Assembly (NCBI GenBank): GCA_016283745.1
Contig: JAEENM010000126.1
Coordinates: 1 to 50,166 of the forward strand
DNA from: Bacteroidales bacterium
GTDB lineage: Bacteria; Bacteroidota; Bacteroidia; Bacteroidales; P3
DNA: 50,166 nt
Direction: 5' to 3'
Positions 1 through 8,163 of the stretch are shown here, piece after piece (position 1 is the first letter of the stretch; the number at the start of each line of letters is the position of its first letter). A program made the translations under genes and the position numbers. The notes under the pieces are model-generated. The model searched no databases, was not told the DNA's origin, and saw only the letters and a list, made by a program, of their open reading frames with translations.

Positions 1-41
1 ACGAGGAACGAGAGACTGAGAAGCAGTGCTAATAATTTCAT
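1..41 (-). CDS. Probable RseP-type site-2 protease, first 13 codons only
   Basis: An ATG (complement of 39-41) opens 13 codons that run off the window edge and read MKLLALLLSLSFL. It lies 15 bp after the dxr stop codon on the same strand. A short N-terminus of leucines directly after dxr fits RseP (regulated intramembrane zinc protease), which follows dxr in many Bacteroidota and whose first membrane helix leads into HExxH. The HExxH motif itself would lie outside the window, so the identity rests on gene order and hydrophobicity only. Any other membrane protein would fit as well. Confidence 0.45.
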   Translation of the reverse strand, partial: MKLLALLLSLSFL

Positions 42-56
42 ATACAGTATGTTGCT

Positions 57-1244
57 TTATTTATTGTTTAGATAATCAATGGTCAGTTGTCGGGTTTCGG
101 TGTCGGTTTGCAGCAGGTCGTCGAGCGAAGGTTTTGCCACAAAACGGCTTTTTTCCATCATGGTAGCGATGGTGTCGGGGATGTCGAGGAAAGCTATCTT
201 CTCCTGCAGGAAAGCGGCTACGGCCACCTCGTTGGCGGCGTTCATTATGCAGGGCATGTTGCCGCCTTTTTCGATGGCTTTGTAGGCCAGGGCAAGGCAG
301 GTGAAGGTGTCGGTGTCAGGTTTGGCAAAGGTTAGCGTGGGATAGTCGGCGAAACTGAGACGGCGGGCGTTGTCGGCCTCGCGTTTGGGGAAGGAGAGGG
401 CGTATTGTATGGGCAGCTCCATGTTGGGCAGTCCGAGCTGGGCTTTTATCGAACCGTCGCAGAACTGCACCATCGAGTGTATCACCGACTGCGGATGTAC
501 CACAACCTCAATTTGTTCGGGACGCACATCGAAAAGCCATTTGGCCTCGATAACTTCAAGGCCTTTGTTCATCAGTGTGGCGGAATCGACAGTTATCTTC
601 TTGCCCATGCTCCAGTTGGGGTGATGCAGTGCGTCGGCGATGGTGACGGTTTTCAGAAAATCGCGGTCCTTGCCGAAGAACGGGCCTCCCGAAGCGGTGA
701 GCAGTATCTTTTCTATTGGGTTGTGCCACTCCCCTACTATCGACTGGAAAATGGCCGAATGTTCCGAATCCACGGGCAGTATGGGCACGTTTTTCTGCAT
801 CGCCGAACGGGTGACAATCTCGCCTGCCACCACCATCGTCTCTTTGTTGGCAAGGGCGATGGTTTTGCCATATTCGATGGCGCGCAGGGTGGGTTTTAGT
901 CCGGCGAAGCCCACCACGGCGGTGAGCACGGTGTCGATGGTGCTCATCTCCATAACGGAAATCAGCGACTCCTCGCCGGCAAACACCTTGATGTCGTGCG
1001 GGGCAAGGGCCTCCTGCACCTGTAGGTACTTGCTTTCGTCGGCAATGACCACGGTATTGGGCTGAAATTCAAGAGCTTGTTCGATAAGCAGTTCGGCGTT
1101 GGTGTTGGCGGTAAGCACCTCCACGGCATAGCTGTCGGGGTGGCGGCGTATCACGTTGAGAGCCTGTCGGCCTATGGATCCGGTGGAGCCTACTATGGCT
1201 ATTCGTTTGATGGGAAGTTCGTTGGCGGTATTAGAAATTGACAT
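57..1244 (-). CDS. dxr: 1-deoxy-D-xylulose 5-phosphate reductoisomerase
   Basis: Dxr converts 1-deoxy-D-xylulose 5-phosphate and NADPH to 2-C-methyl-D-erythritol 4-phosphate, the committed step of the MEP isoprenoid pathway, in the cytosol. The protein is 395 residues, the normal family length. It shows the N-terminal dinucleotide-binding loop GSTGSIGRQALNVIRRHP, the metal/substrate motif VDSEHSAIFQ, TASGGPF, and HPNWSMGKKITVDSATLMNKG. I chose the ATG at 1244 (MSISNTANELPIKR...). A longer reading frame upstream only adds sequence that lies inside the M23 gene in another frame. The start overlaps the M23 peptidase stop by 14 nt, so the two are probably translationally coupled. Order here is DUF4139, M23, dxr, probable rseP, all on the minus strand. 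The assignment is secure. Confidence 0.97.
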   Translation of the reverse strand: MSISNTANELPIKRIAIVGSTGSIGRQALNVIRRHPDSYAVEVLTANTNAELLIEQALEFQPNTVVIADESKYLQVQEALAPHDIKVFAGEESLISVMEMSTIDTVLTAVVGFAGLKPTLRAIEYGKTIALANKETMVVAGEIVTRSAMQKNVPILPVDSEHSAIFQSIVGEWHNPIEKILLTASGGPFFGKDRDFLKTVTIADALHHPNWSMGKKITVDSATLMNKGLEVIEAKWLFDVRPEQIEVVVHPQSVIHSMVQFCDGSIKAQLGLPNMELPIQYALSFPKREADNARRLSFADYPTLTFAKPDTDTFTCLALAYKAIEKGGNMPCIMNAANEVAVAAFLQEKIAFLDIPDTIATMMEKSRFVAKPSLDDLLQTDTETRQLTIDYLNNK

Positions 1245-2283
1245 AACTCTCTGGGTTGATGGGTTTTCCGTTGAACCATAGTTCGAAATGCAGATGCGGT
1301 TCGCTGTTTTTGACGCCGCTGTCGCCCAAGAAGGCCACAGGCTCGCCAGCACGCACGGCGTCGCCGGCACGTTTCAGCAACGAGCCACAATGCTTGTAAA
1401 CAGAAATGTAGTTGCTCGGGTGCTGAATAACAACGATATAGCCGTTGTCGGGCGTGAAACTTGCCAGCAGCACGGTGCCACTGTAGATGGATTTCACCAC
1501 GCTGTTATCCACTCCCGACACATCGGTGCCGAAATGCTTGTCCTTTTTGTTGAAAGTGCGGCCCACCTTTCCGTTCAGCGGTGAGAAGAAAGGCAGTACG
1601 GCGGGGGTGTTGCCCGATACCGGCTCGATACGTGTGGCCGCTACGGTTCCCGTCTCCTGACTCGGCTTGGTGGCCAGCTTGTTTATCTTGGAAGGTTTCA
1701 CTTGGTATTGGTCGGCGCTCTCCACCTCCTCGCGGAGAATGGAGTCGGCTTCGGAGTGGGTGTATTCGCCGGGTTTCACCTTTTCGTTGGTGTCTTTGGT
1801 ACGACGGTAGTCGTCCTCAGTGGGCAGCTGTCCGCCGCCTATCACCAGCTTGATATTGTTGAGCTGCATCTCCTGCTGGTTGAGCACCCGTTCCAGCGAG
1901 TCGAGCTTGCGGGTGTTCTCATAGGCCTGCTCCATTATCTCGCCGCGCATATAGCCGGGGATGAACTCGCGCAACGAGGTGAAGGCTATCAGCAACGAGG
2001 TGAGCACAATAAGCACTATCACCGAAACGCCGATGGTTACAAACAGGTTGATGCCGGTGAGCTGGAACGACCATTTCTCGCGGAAGGTCTCCGAGTCCAT
2101 CACCACGAAGCGGTGCTTGCGGTGCATCTCGGTTTTCAGGTGCTGGCTGCGTTCGCGCAGACGCTCCCTAATCTCCGACCAAGTGTGGTTACGGACATAC
2201 CTCACGCATTTCGCAAAAAAGCGGGGGATGCGGGCAAGGGCGTTGCCCGTAGCTTTCAGTATTTGCGTTAATTTGTTCGGCAT
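1231..2283 (-). CDS. M23-family (LytM-type) envelope peptidase, single-pass membrane protein
   Basis: This 350-residue protein has a basic cytoplasmic N-terminus (1-75), one membrane helix (about 78-101), a helical coiled-coil-like segment rich in Glu/Gln (about 115-145), a linker, and a C-terminal M23 domain (about 235-350). The zinc-site residues of LytM endopeptidases are present: H250 and D254 in HFGTD, then H298, and H330/H332 in HLHFELW, so it is likely an active peptidoglycan endopeptidase rather than an EnvC-like activator. It would act in the periplasm, anchored in the inner membrane. It lies upstream of dxr with a 14-nt overlap and 83 bp downstream of the DUF4139 gene. The family is clear; the peptide bond it cuts is not known from sequence. 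Confidence 0.92.
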   Translation of the reverse strand: MPNKLTQILKATGNALARIPRFFAKCVRYVRNHTWSEIRERLRERSQHLKTEMHRKHRFVVMDSETFREKWSFQLTGINLFVTIGVSVIVLIVLTSLLIAFTSLREFIPGYMRGEIMEQAYENTRKLDSLERVLNQQEMQLNNIKLVIGGGQLPTEDDYRRTKDTNEKVKPGEYTHSEADSILREEVESADQYQVKPSKINKLATKPSQETGTVAATRIEPVSGNTPAVLPFFSPLNGKVGRTFNKKDKHFGTDVSGVDNSVVKSIYSGTVLLASFTPDNGYIVVIQHPSNYISVYKHCGSLLKRAGDAVRAGEPVAFLGDSGVKNSEPHLHFELWFNGKPINPESYVNF

Positions 2284-2366
2284 ATCGTAGAGTTTCGGTT
2301 TTGCACAAATAGATTATAACGTCGCTAGCTCTGTTTTGTTGTGCCAGAAAGCGTTTTGTTGCAAAA

Positions 2367-4202
2367 TCAATCTAATTTCAAGTTCATATCCTTGGGATAT
2401 TTCACACTGTAGCTGAGTGTTATTTTCTGCGACTGGCCTGCGCCGAGCTCGTAATCCCAAGTCATTATGCCGGTGCTTTCCGACGAAGTGGTGGCTTTGG
2501 TGGTCTCTTCGAGCAGCTCCACGTCGATTTTCTTGTTGGTGGAAATCGGGTACTGGTCTTTCACAGTGATGGCAATCTTCTTGCTCTTGTTGTTCTTGAC
2601 GGTGATTTCGTAGGTGGAGAGCACTTTTATGTCGCTGCCGAGAGTCTTTTTGCTGCTGTAATCCTTGACTTTCTTGCGCTGGCAAACGATGCCTTTGTCC
2701 TCGCCGAGGGTGAAGGAGAGTTTCTTGGTGTCGGCGTTGACGTTGATGTAAGTCGTTCCCACAAAGGAGCCGCCGAACGACACGTTGGCATTGCCGCTGA
2801 GCAGGTTGAGCTTGGCAAGGTCCTGATTGGTCTCTGCCACAAGATACACCTTGGTGTCGAGTTTAGGCACGCAGAAATATTTGTAAGTGGCCTGTATCTC
2901 GTTTTTCATGATGGTGATGCTCTGGTTTTTGCCGTTGCCGGGGATGGAGTAGCGCAGGTCGATGTTGAAGGTGCGGTTGAGCATGTCTTCCGACGAGGAT
3001 ACGTAGTCCTCCATGTTTTTGGTGGTTATCACTATGGCGCCCTGCTGTGTAGGACGTCCGAAGCGGTCCATGGTCTGCTCTGCCGACAGCATCTCGCGGG
3101 TTTTAATGTCGGATTGCGATATTTGTGCCAAAGTGCTTTCGTCAACCTCCATTCCGTTTACGTAGAACAACATCTGTGCCACAGGCATCGCTTCAGCTTC
3201 TTCTTCAACAATATCGGCCATAAAGGCTTCTTCATCCTGAACTCTTGCGGGCGTACGCTCCTTAGCGGCGGAGTTTTTGCGCAGGGGGCTTACGTAACCG
3301 CTGCGGTAGTTGGCACCTCCAACGGTAACGGGTTTTATCTCGCGCAGGAACCAAGTGTCCATTTCGGGTATGGAGTAGCTTGTGCTGGGAGCTCCGGTGC
3401 TGAGGCTTATCTTCACGTTGTCCCAATCCAAGCCGGTGTACTGACGCACTTGTGCCTTGGTGGTGATGGTGATGGGCTTGTCCTCGGCGGTAACCAGCAC
3501 GTCGTGGTGGGGAGCCCAACCAGCCTGGGTGGTGTAGTAGCGTATGGTGAAGGTTATGCTACCCGCCATCGGTGCGGAAACGGCCAGCTTGAGCTGTGTG
3601 GTCTCAGGGCCTTTGGCGTTGCTCTCCTGCTGCAGCTGGCTTTTCATCCGCGACAGGGTTTTGTTAATCTCCTCCTGCTTGTCGGTAAGGGCCATTATGT
3701 TGCCATTCAGCTCTTTCGACTTGGTTTTGTAATATTCGAGGTTTTGGTTCACTTTTTCGGTATTGCCGGCATCCTTGCCGCCCGAAACGTTGTGGTTCAC
3801 GCCTTTTTCGAGCACCGAAAGCATGTCCTTGTTCAGCTTGATGTCGTTCTGAACCTCTTTCTGCTTTTTGTTATACAGCTTGATGGAGTCCTGCAGCTGT
3901 TTTATGCGTGCGCTCGACTTGACGTCGGTGAGGTAGTCGGTGGAGAGTTCCGACGACGAGATGACGGCTCCGCCCGAGGCTTCCACCTTGAGGCTGCTCT
4001 GCATAATGGAGCGGCTGAGGCCGGTGATCATCACTTCGTTTTCGCCTTTGGCAAGGGTGGCGGTGGCGGTGTGGGTGAGTTCCGCACCTTGGTTGTAAAC
4101 CACCACTTCTTTCAGCTTGGGTTTGCTGTTTATGGTATTCTGGGCGTTTGCCATTGCTGCTGTGCCGACAAGCAGGGCAGCCAAAAAGATGTATTTTTTC
4201 AT
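2367..4202 (-). CDS. DUF4139 (MuiA-like) secreted protein with a TonB-plug-like insertion
   Basis: The start is the ATG at 4202, which gives a classic signal peptide (MKKYIFLAALLVGTAAMANAQ) and 611 residues; 29 upstream codons in the open frame look untranslated. The N-terminal part (about 30-80, VVVYNQGAELTHTA) matches the DUF4140 type. A long charged coiled coil follows (about 95-190), then a DUF4139 beta domain from about 205 to the end (RYYTTQAGWAPHHDV, TGLDWDNVKISLSTG, GTTYINVN). Between about residues 345 and 396 sits an acidic linker plus a segment (FYVNGMEV...GRPTQQGAIVITTKN) that resembles the end of a TonB-receptor plug domain. Family members are called mucoidy inhibitor MuiA-like, but their biochemical role is unknown. 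It is the first gene of the M23-dxr cluster. Confidence 0.85.
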   Translation of the reverse strand: MKKYIFLAALLVGTAAMANAQNTINSKPKLKEVVVYNQGAELTHTATATLAKGENEVMITGLSRSIMQSSLKVEASGGAVISSSELSTDYLTDVKSSARIKQLQDSIKLYNKKQKEVQNDIKLNKDMLSVLEKGVNHNVSGGKDAGNTEKVNQNLEYYKTKSKELNGNIMALTDKQEEINKTLSRMKSQLQQESNAKGPETTQLKLAVSAPMAGSITFTIRYYTTQAGWAPHHDVLVTAEDKPITITTKAQVRQYTGLDWDNVKISLSTGAPSTSYSIPEMDTWFLREIKPVTVGGANYRSGYVSPLRKNSAAKERTPARVQDEEAFMADIVEEEAEAMPVAQMLFYVNGMEVDESTLAQISQSDIKTREMLSAEQTMDRFGRPTQQGAIVITTKNMEDYVSSSEDMLNRTFNIDLRYSIPGNGKNQSITIMKNEIQATYKYFCVPKLDTKVYLVAETNQDLAKLNLLSGNANVSFGGSFVGTTYINVNADTKKLSFTLGEDKGIVCQRKKVKDYSSKKTLGSDIKVLSTYEITVKNNKSKKIAITVKDQYPISTNKKIDVELLEETTKATTSSESTGIMTWDYELGAGQSQKITLSYSVKYPKDMNLKLD

Positions 4203-4296
4203 AAAGCCTTGATATTTGATGTTGTTTAGGTATAACGACAAATTGTCTGTTTTATTTTGGTGAAAAGGGAAATATCTTAGTATGTTCATTTATCAG

Positions 4297-4332
4297 TAAA
4301 AAGGATTGGCAATGCACTGATTACCAATCCTT
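4297..4332 (-). terminator. Rho-independent terminator of the coiled-coil gene
   Basis: Perfect 9-bp arms AAGGATTGG (4301-4309) and CCAATCCTT (4324-4332). Read on the minus strand, the stem is followed by a run of T residues. It lies 52 bp downstream of the stop of the 475-residue coiled-coil gene. Confidence 0.8.
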
Positions 4333-4384
4333 AACTATCAATTTAAATATGTACTCAAATAACTGATTTCGATTTTGACATTTG

Positions 4385-5812
4385 TTATACGTTAGGATTC
4401 AGGAACATAAATGTAAGGGCGACAATGGACGCAACTATCAGTATGACCAGTACCACTATCAAAAGTTTCACAACAAATGGCATTTTTTTGGTGTGTCCGT
4501 GTTTCTGGTGGAACTGATTAATCTGGTTTTGCATCAGTTTTATCTGGTCTTCGAGGTCGCTTCTTTCCGAAGTGAGTTTTTTGATGCTTTTCTCGCAAGC
4601 AGTTTGTTTTCCAGCAAGTTCTTTAATGTGCTCCATCAACTTTTTCTCATATTCTTTGAGTTTTTTCAGTTTTGGATCCATCGATTCTGCTGTTTCTTTT
4701 TTCGTAAGAAGGTTATTTATCTCAGTGTTGAGATTTTTCACTTCTTGTTCACGGTTTGCCTGCTCTGCGGTGAGTGTCTCGATTTCTGCGACGAGTTGCT
4801 CTTTTTTCTGCACTTGCTCCTGAAAATCGTCGATGGCTTTTTGTATCTCGGCCTTTTGTTGCGAAACGGCTGAGAACTCTTCGTTTACTCTGTTCAAAGA
4901 CTCTTCGTTTTCGGCCTTCTGGGCAGTGAGATTTTGTATTGTCGATGTGAGCTGCTGCTCCTGTTCGAGCATTTGCTGTATGTTGGCAGTTGCCTCGTCG
5001 AGTCTGGCTTTTTGCTGCTGCAAATCGTCGAGTTGGGTTTTCAGGCTGCCCATATTCTCCTCCAATGAGTTTTGCTCACTGGTGAGCGATTGTATCTTAT
5101 TGGCTATCTGACGTTCCTGTTCCTGCAGTTGTGCAATGGACTCGGCTTTTTGCTCAGCCTCTATCTTTTTTTGCTCTATCTCAGCATATTGTGTTTGCAG
5201 GGCTTCGAGGGTTTCTGTGCGGTTTCTTTGCTCGGCAGCGAGGGTTTTGATGCTGGCGTTGAGGGCATTTTCCTGCTCCTGCAATTTCGGAAGTATCTCC
5301 TCATACTCGACCTTTTTCTGCGAGAAAGAGGCTATTTCGTTGTTCAGGTCTTGTATTGTTTCCTCGCAACGACTCTTTTCGGAAGTCAGATTTTCGATGT
5401 TTGCAGCAAGCTCATTTTTCTGTGCCTCGAGTTTGGGGATAAGTTCCTCGCTTTCGGCCCTTTTCTGGAAAAGACCTTCATATTCGGCAGTGAAACGTTT
5501 GATAGATTCTTCTTTTTCGTTCTGCTCTGCAGTCAATTTCTCGATTGTAGCAGACAGACTTCTCTCTTGTTCCTGCAATTTTGAAAGACTCTCTTCGGTA
5601 TGGGCTTTTTCCTGCATTATGCCCTCGAACTGTGTGGTAAGCTGTCTGAGAAAATTGACAGGGTTGCTCATCATTGGGGCACCAGCCTGCTGTCCAGCGG
5701 CGGGCGATTCTGTTTCGTTCATTATTTCTTCTCGTGGAGTTCCACAATTTGGACAAGCCAAATCTGTTGGTTGCATCTCACTTCCACAGTTTTTGCATTT
5801 TATTGAAGACAT
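4385..5812 (-). CDS. Zinc-ribbon / repeated coiled-coil / C-terminal membrane-anchor protein
   Basis: This 475-residue protein has three parts. Residues 1-30 form a zinc ribbon with two CxxC pairs (C6/C9 and C20/C23). Residues 79-443 are an uninterrupted charged coiled coil made of seven repeats of 49-52 residues (starts at about 79, 128, 177, 229, 281, 333 and 385), each opening with an LQEQE-like stretch and carrying a central LTAEQ-like motif; a half repeat precedes them at about 60-78. Residues 444-467 are a single hydrophobic helix followed by FLNPNV. There is no signal peptide, so the ribbon and coil should face the cytoplasm with the protein tail-anchored in the inner membrane. I do not recognise a specific family. 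By architecture it could be a scaffold or tether. It has its own promoter region and terminator, so it is likely monocistronic. Confidence 0.85.
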   Translation of the reverse strand: MSSIKCKNCGSEMQPTDLACPNCGTPREEIMNETESPAAGQQAGAPMMSNPVNFLRQLTTQFEGIMQEKAHTEESLSKLQEQERSLSATIEKLTAEQNEKEESIKRFTAEYEGLFQKRAESEELIPKLEAQKNELAANIENLTSEKSRCEETIQDLNNEIASFSQKKVEYEEILPKLQEQENALNASIKTLAAEQRNRTETLEALQTQYAEIEQKKIEAEQKAESIAQLQEQERQIANKIQSLTSEQNSLEENMGSLKTQLDDLQQQKARLDEATANIQQMLEQEQQLTSTIQNLTAQKAENEESLNRVNEEFSAVSQQKAEIQKAIDDFQEQVQKKEQLVAEIETLTAEQANREQEVKNLNTEINNLLTKKETAESMDPKLKKLKEYEKKLMEHIKELAGKQTACEKSIKKLTSERSDLEDQIKLMQNQINQFHQKHGHTKKMPFVVKLLIVVLVILIVASIVALTFMFLNPNV

Positions 5813-5886
5813 ACTATAAAATTTTAATTTAGGGAATCCTCAAAAAACGAACATTCCCACTTATTTTCCAATAATAAAACCATTTG

Positions 5887-5894
5887 CAAATTTA
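5887..5894 (-). promoter_or_regulatory. -7 box for the coiled-coil gene
   Basis: The complement reads TAAATTTG, a match to the Bacteroidota TAnnTTTG element, 75 bp upstream of the ATG. I see no TTTG at the expected 19-20 bp spacing, so this is a moderate call. Confidence 0.5.
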
Positions 5895-6179
5895 CATATT
5901 TTTTTTTACAAAAACCACTTTTTTTTTAATTATTCCAGTACTAAACGAATCTACTAATTTGCAACTTTTTGATTTTCAGTAAGAAATATTATCTACAATA
6001 ATTAAGTATTTAACATTTTGGCCAACACAAAATACCCACATATACTTATAATTATAAGTTTCATCTGTTCAGCAATTCTTAAAAAAATAGAAATCCTTTA
6101 TTGGAAAAACCACAAGTTAATTGAATAATAATGCATCGAAAAGACTATTTGTGCTCTTTATTTAGTCGTGTTTTTTTTG

Positions 6180-6187
6180 TATCTTTG
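6180..6187 (+). promoter_or_regulatory. -7 box for the periplasmic-binding-protein gene
   Basis: TATCTTTG matches TAnnTTTG and lies 18 bp upstream of the ATG at 6206, implying a very short leader. No well-spaced TTTG -33 element is visible. Confidence 0.55.
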
Positions 6188-6205
6188 CAAAATAAATAAC
6201 ACATT

Positions 6206-7081
6206 ATGAAGAGACGTTTTTTCTTGGCTATCTGCCTGATTACAGCAGTTTTATACTGTTGTAGCACTTCGGTGGACAACACTGTGCAGGAGTGTTACAC
6301 CTACACCGACGACTACGGTGCGGAGGTGAGCGTGCCTGTCAACCCCAAGCGTGTGGTGTCCGTTTCGCCAGCTGTGACGGAGATAATTTTCGCCCTCGGC
6401 GCCGACAGTGTCCTCGTGGGACGCACCGATTTCTGCCAATACCCCCCCGAAGCCCTTGAGATAGAGAGTATTGGCGGTATTTCCAACCTTAATGTGGAAA
6501 AAGTCATCTCGTTGCACCCCGATTTGGTGATAAGTGGCTCGATGGTGCCGCAAAAGGCTGTGGAACAGATAAATAATGCTGGTGTGCCGTTGGTGTGCGT
6601 CATCGAGAAACCCAGTTTTGAAGGACTTTTCAGCAACATCTCCGCCATCGGGAAACTGGTGGGCAGCTCCGAAACCGCCGAACGTCTCAACGACTCGCTC
6701 CGTGGCGAAGTGGAGAACATCCATCTCGACACAAACAGCACAGTGCCAACGGTTTACTACGTGGTGGGCTTTGGCAAAGGCGGCAATTTCACCGCAGGAG
6801 GCAACACCTTTATCAACGACATACTAAAACGTGCCGGATGCCGCAACATAGCTGAAAATATCGAAGGTTGGGAGTACAGTCTGGAGTCGCTGCTCATGGC
6901 CGACCCCGACTACATACTTATCCGCAAGGAGGACGCCGAAACGTTCTGCCACACAGACCCTTACACCAAACTCTCGGCAGTGCGCAACAACAAAATCATC
7001 CCCTTGGAAAGCGCCTATCTCGACCTTCAGGTGCCCCGCAATATCGAAGGACTGCTGCTGATTCATAAAAAAACGCATTGA
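6206..7081 (+). CDS. Periplasmic metal-chelate/cobalamin-type binding lipoprotein (Peripla_BP_2)
   Basis: The 291-residue protein starts with a hydrophobic export signal ending in LYCCSTS, with a cysteine placed for lipid attachment although the lipobox is not canonical. The rest is a class III periplasmic binding fold: DYGAEVSVPVNPKRVVSVSPAVTEIIFALGADSVLVGRTDFCQYP, then EKVISLHPDLVI and a C-terminal lobe with ILKRAGCRNIAE. Such proteins deliver cobalamin, haem or ferric siderophores to BtuCD/FecCD-type importers. No permease, ATPase or TonB receptor gene adjoins it here, so its partner must be encoded elsewhere, and the ligand cannot be told from sequence alone. A -7 box just upstream suggests its own transcription start. 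A three-hairpin repeat follows 60 bp after the stop. Confidence 0.88.
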   Translation: MKRRFFLAICLITAVLYCCSTSVDNTVQECYTYTDDYGAEVSVPVNPKRVVSVSPAVTEIIFALGADSVLVGRTDFCQYPPEALEIESIGGISNLNVEKVISLHPDLVISGSMVPQKAVEQINNAGVPLVCVIEKPSFEGLFSNISAIGKLVGSSETAERLNDSLRGEVENIHLDTNSTVPTVYYVVGFGKGGNFTAGGNTFINDILKRAGCRNIAENIEGWEYSLESLLMADPDYILIRKEDAETFCHTDPYTKLSAVRNNKIIPLESAYLDLQVPRNIEGLLLIHKKTH

Positions 7082-7140
7082 AAACAATGATTATGACTAT
7101 CCATAACAAGATAAGAGTATCTTATTATTTATACCAAAAA

Positions 7141-7241
7141 GCCCCGGAGGGGCTAACTCTTAATAACCCCACACAAGGAACGCAGTGTGGGGAATATAAA
7201 TCGCTCACTCTCAATCCTATGGCGTGCCGAAGGTACGCCAT
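7141..7241 (+). repeat. Three-hairpin intergenic element, copy 1
   Basis: Three adjacent stem-loops: GCCCC-GGA-GGGGC (7141-7153); CCCCACAC (7167-7174) paired with GTGTGGGG (7185-7192); and GGCGTGCC-GAA-GGTACGCC (7221-7239) with one wobble pair. The blocks CTTAATAACCCCACA (7159-7173) and GAACGCAGTGTGGGG (7178-7192) recur exactly, on the opposite strand, in copy 2 at 31022-31161. There is no T-run after the stems, so it is not a simple terminator. The remaining sequence up to the next ATG (7242-7317) is AT-rich without clear signals. Confidence 0.8.
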
Positions 7242-7317
7242 GATGTAGAAAAGAGATACCAAATAAATACAAATAATTGTTAAATAAATTGATAATCAAT
7301 AATATAAAATATATAAT

Positions 7318-8139
7318 ATGAAAAAAACAATTCTACCCATTGCCTTTGCACTGATTGCTTTGTTGGCAATTTCTTGCAATTTGTCGAACAACAAATCAGG
7401 AAACCAACAGGATGCCGAATCTGTTGAAAATCAAGAAAAAACATCCTCGGTCGCACCTATCACCCGCGACATGGAATTTATGATTTTTATGCACCGTTTC
7501 ACCTCCGACCCCGATTTCCAGATGGACCACATTAATTTTCCGCTGGGACCGATGTCGAGTGCCGTTGATTTGGTGGAGCACGACGTGGACGACTTTACCG
7601 CCAAATACTGGCGACTGCAGGATATGAACGACCTTTCGGGCTATTTCACTTGGAAAAACGACAATAAGATTGTGTTTTTGGTCAACGACCACATCACCGG
7701 CGACGAATACGAATTCCTTGTTACCTACACTTTCGAGAAAATCGACGGCGACTGGTTCGTAACCAAAGGCGACTATTCGGGCAGCGGTGTGGAAGAGGCC
7801 GACGCCACCGCGGCGTATGTGAAAGACTACAACAGGGAGTACCGCGCCAAGCACAAAGGTCCGTTCGCCACATACAAATACAACGGCACGCCGGGCGACT
7901 ACCCACAGGCTTCGGAGCGACTGCTCAACGATGACGACCTGAAAGGTATGTCGAAAAAAGAGCTGAGGCTGATGCGCAACGAGATTATGGCCCGCCACGG
8001 CTACACTTTCACTTCCGACGACCTTAAAAAACATTTCGAAAAGGAACTTTGGTATTTCCCGCTTTTCAGGGATGTTTCCAAAAATCTTTCCGACATCGAG
8101 AGCAAAAACGTAACTTTTATCCAACAGCACGAAAAATAG
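7318..8139 (+). CDS. YARHG-domain lipoprotein
   Basis: The protein has 273 residues and begins with a lipoprotein signal peptide (ALLAISCNLSNNKSG, lipidated Cys at about 20). A low-complexity linker follows, then a globular middle region (about 45-175) that I cannot assign. The C-terminal part (about 212-265) contains LRLMRNEIMARHGYTF, then ELWYFPLF, which is the YARHG domain named after its Y-A-R-H-G motif (here M-A-R-H-G). This is an extracytoplasmic domain of unknown function, often at the C-terminus of secreted proteins. The next gene starts 24 bp downstream and also encodes a lipoprotein, so the two are probably co-transcribed and act on the same envelope surface. Confidence 0.85.
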   Translation: MKKTILPIAFALIALLAISCNLSNNKSGNQQDAESVENQEKTSSVAPITRDMEFMIFMHRFTSDPDFQMDHINFPLGPMSSAVDLVEHDVDDFTAKYWRLQDMNDLSGYFTWKNDNKIVFLVNDHITGDEYEFLVTYTFEKIDGDWFVTKGDYSGSGVEEADATAAYVKDYNREYRAKHKGPFATYKYNGTPGDYPQASERLLNDDDLKGMSKKELRLMRNEIMARHGYTFTSDDLKKHFEKELWYFPLFRDVSKNLSDIESKNVTFIQQHEK

Positions 8140-8163
8140 TCTAACACAATTCATTTATAGTCA

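Larger units (their letters stand above)
5813..6205. other. AT-rich divergent intergenic region
   Basis: The 393 bp between the coiled-coil gene (minus) and the binding-protein gene (plus) are very AT-rich, with several A and T runs. Apart from a -7 box for each direction (listed separately) I see no ORF with plausible coding features and no RNA gene. Confidence 0.7.

Noticed and set aside
1245..1370. Upstream extension of dxr
   Set aside because: The extra 42 codons lie in the M23 gene in another frame and have no similarity to Dxr, whose family length is matched from 1244.
3114..4229. 371-codon antisense frame opposite the DUF4139 gene
   Set aside because: Overlaps the signal peptide and coiled coil of the DUF4139 protein on the other strand; no promoter or ribosome-binding context.
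7141..7241. Riboswitch or tRNA-like RNA
   Set aside because: The three hairpins do not form a cloverleaf, and I see no known riboswitch core. Gene context does not favour a specific class.
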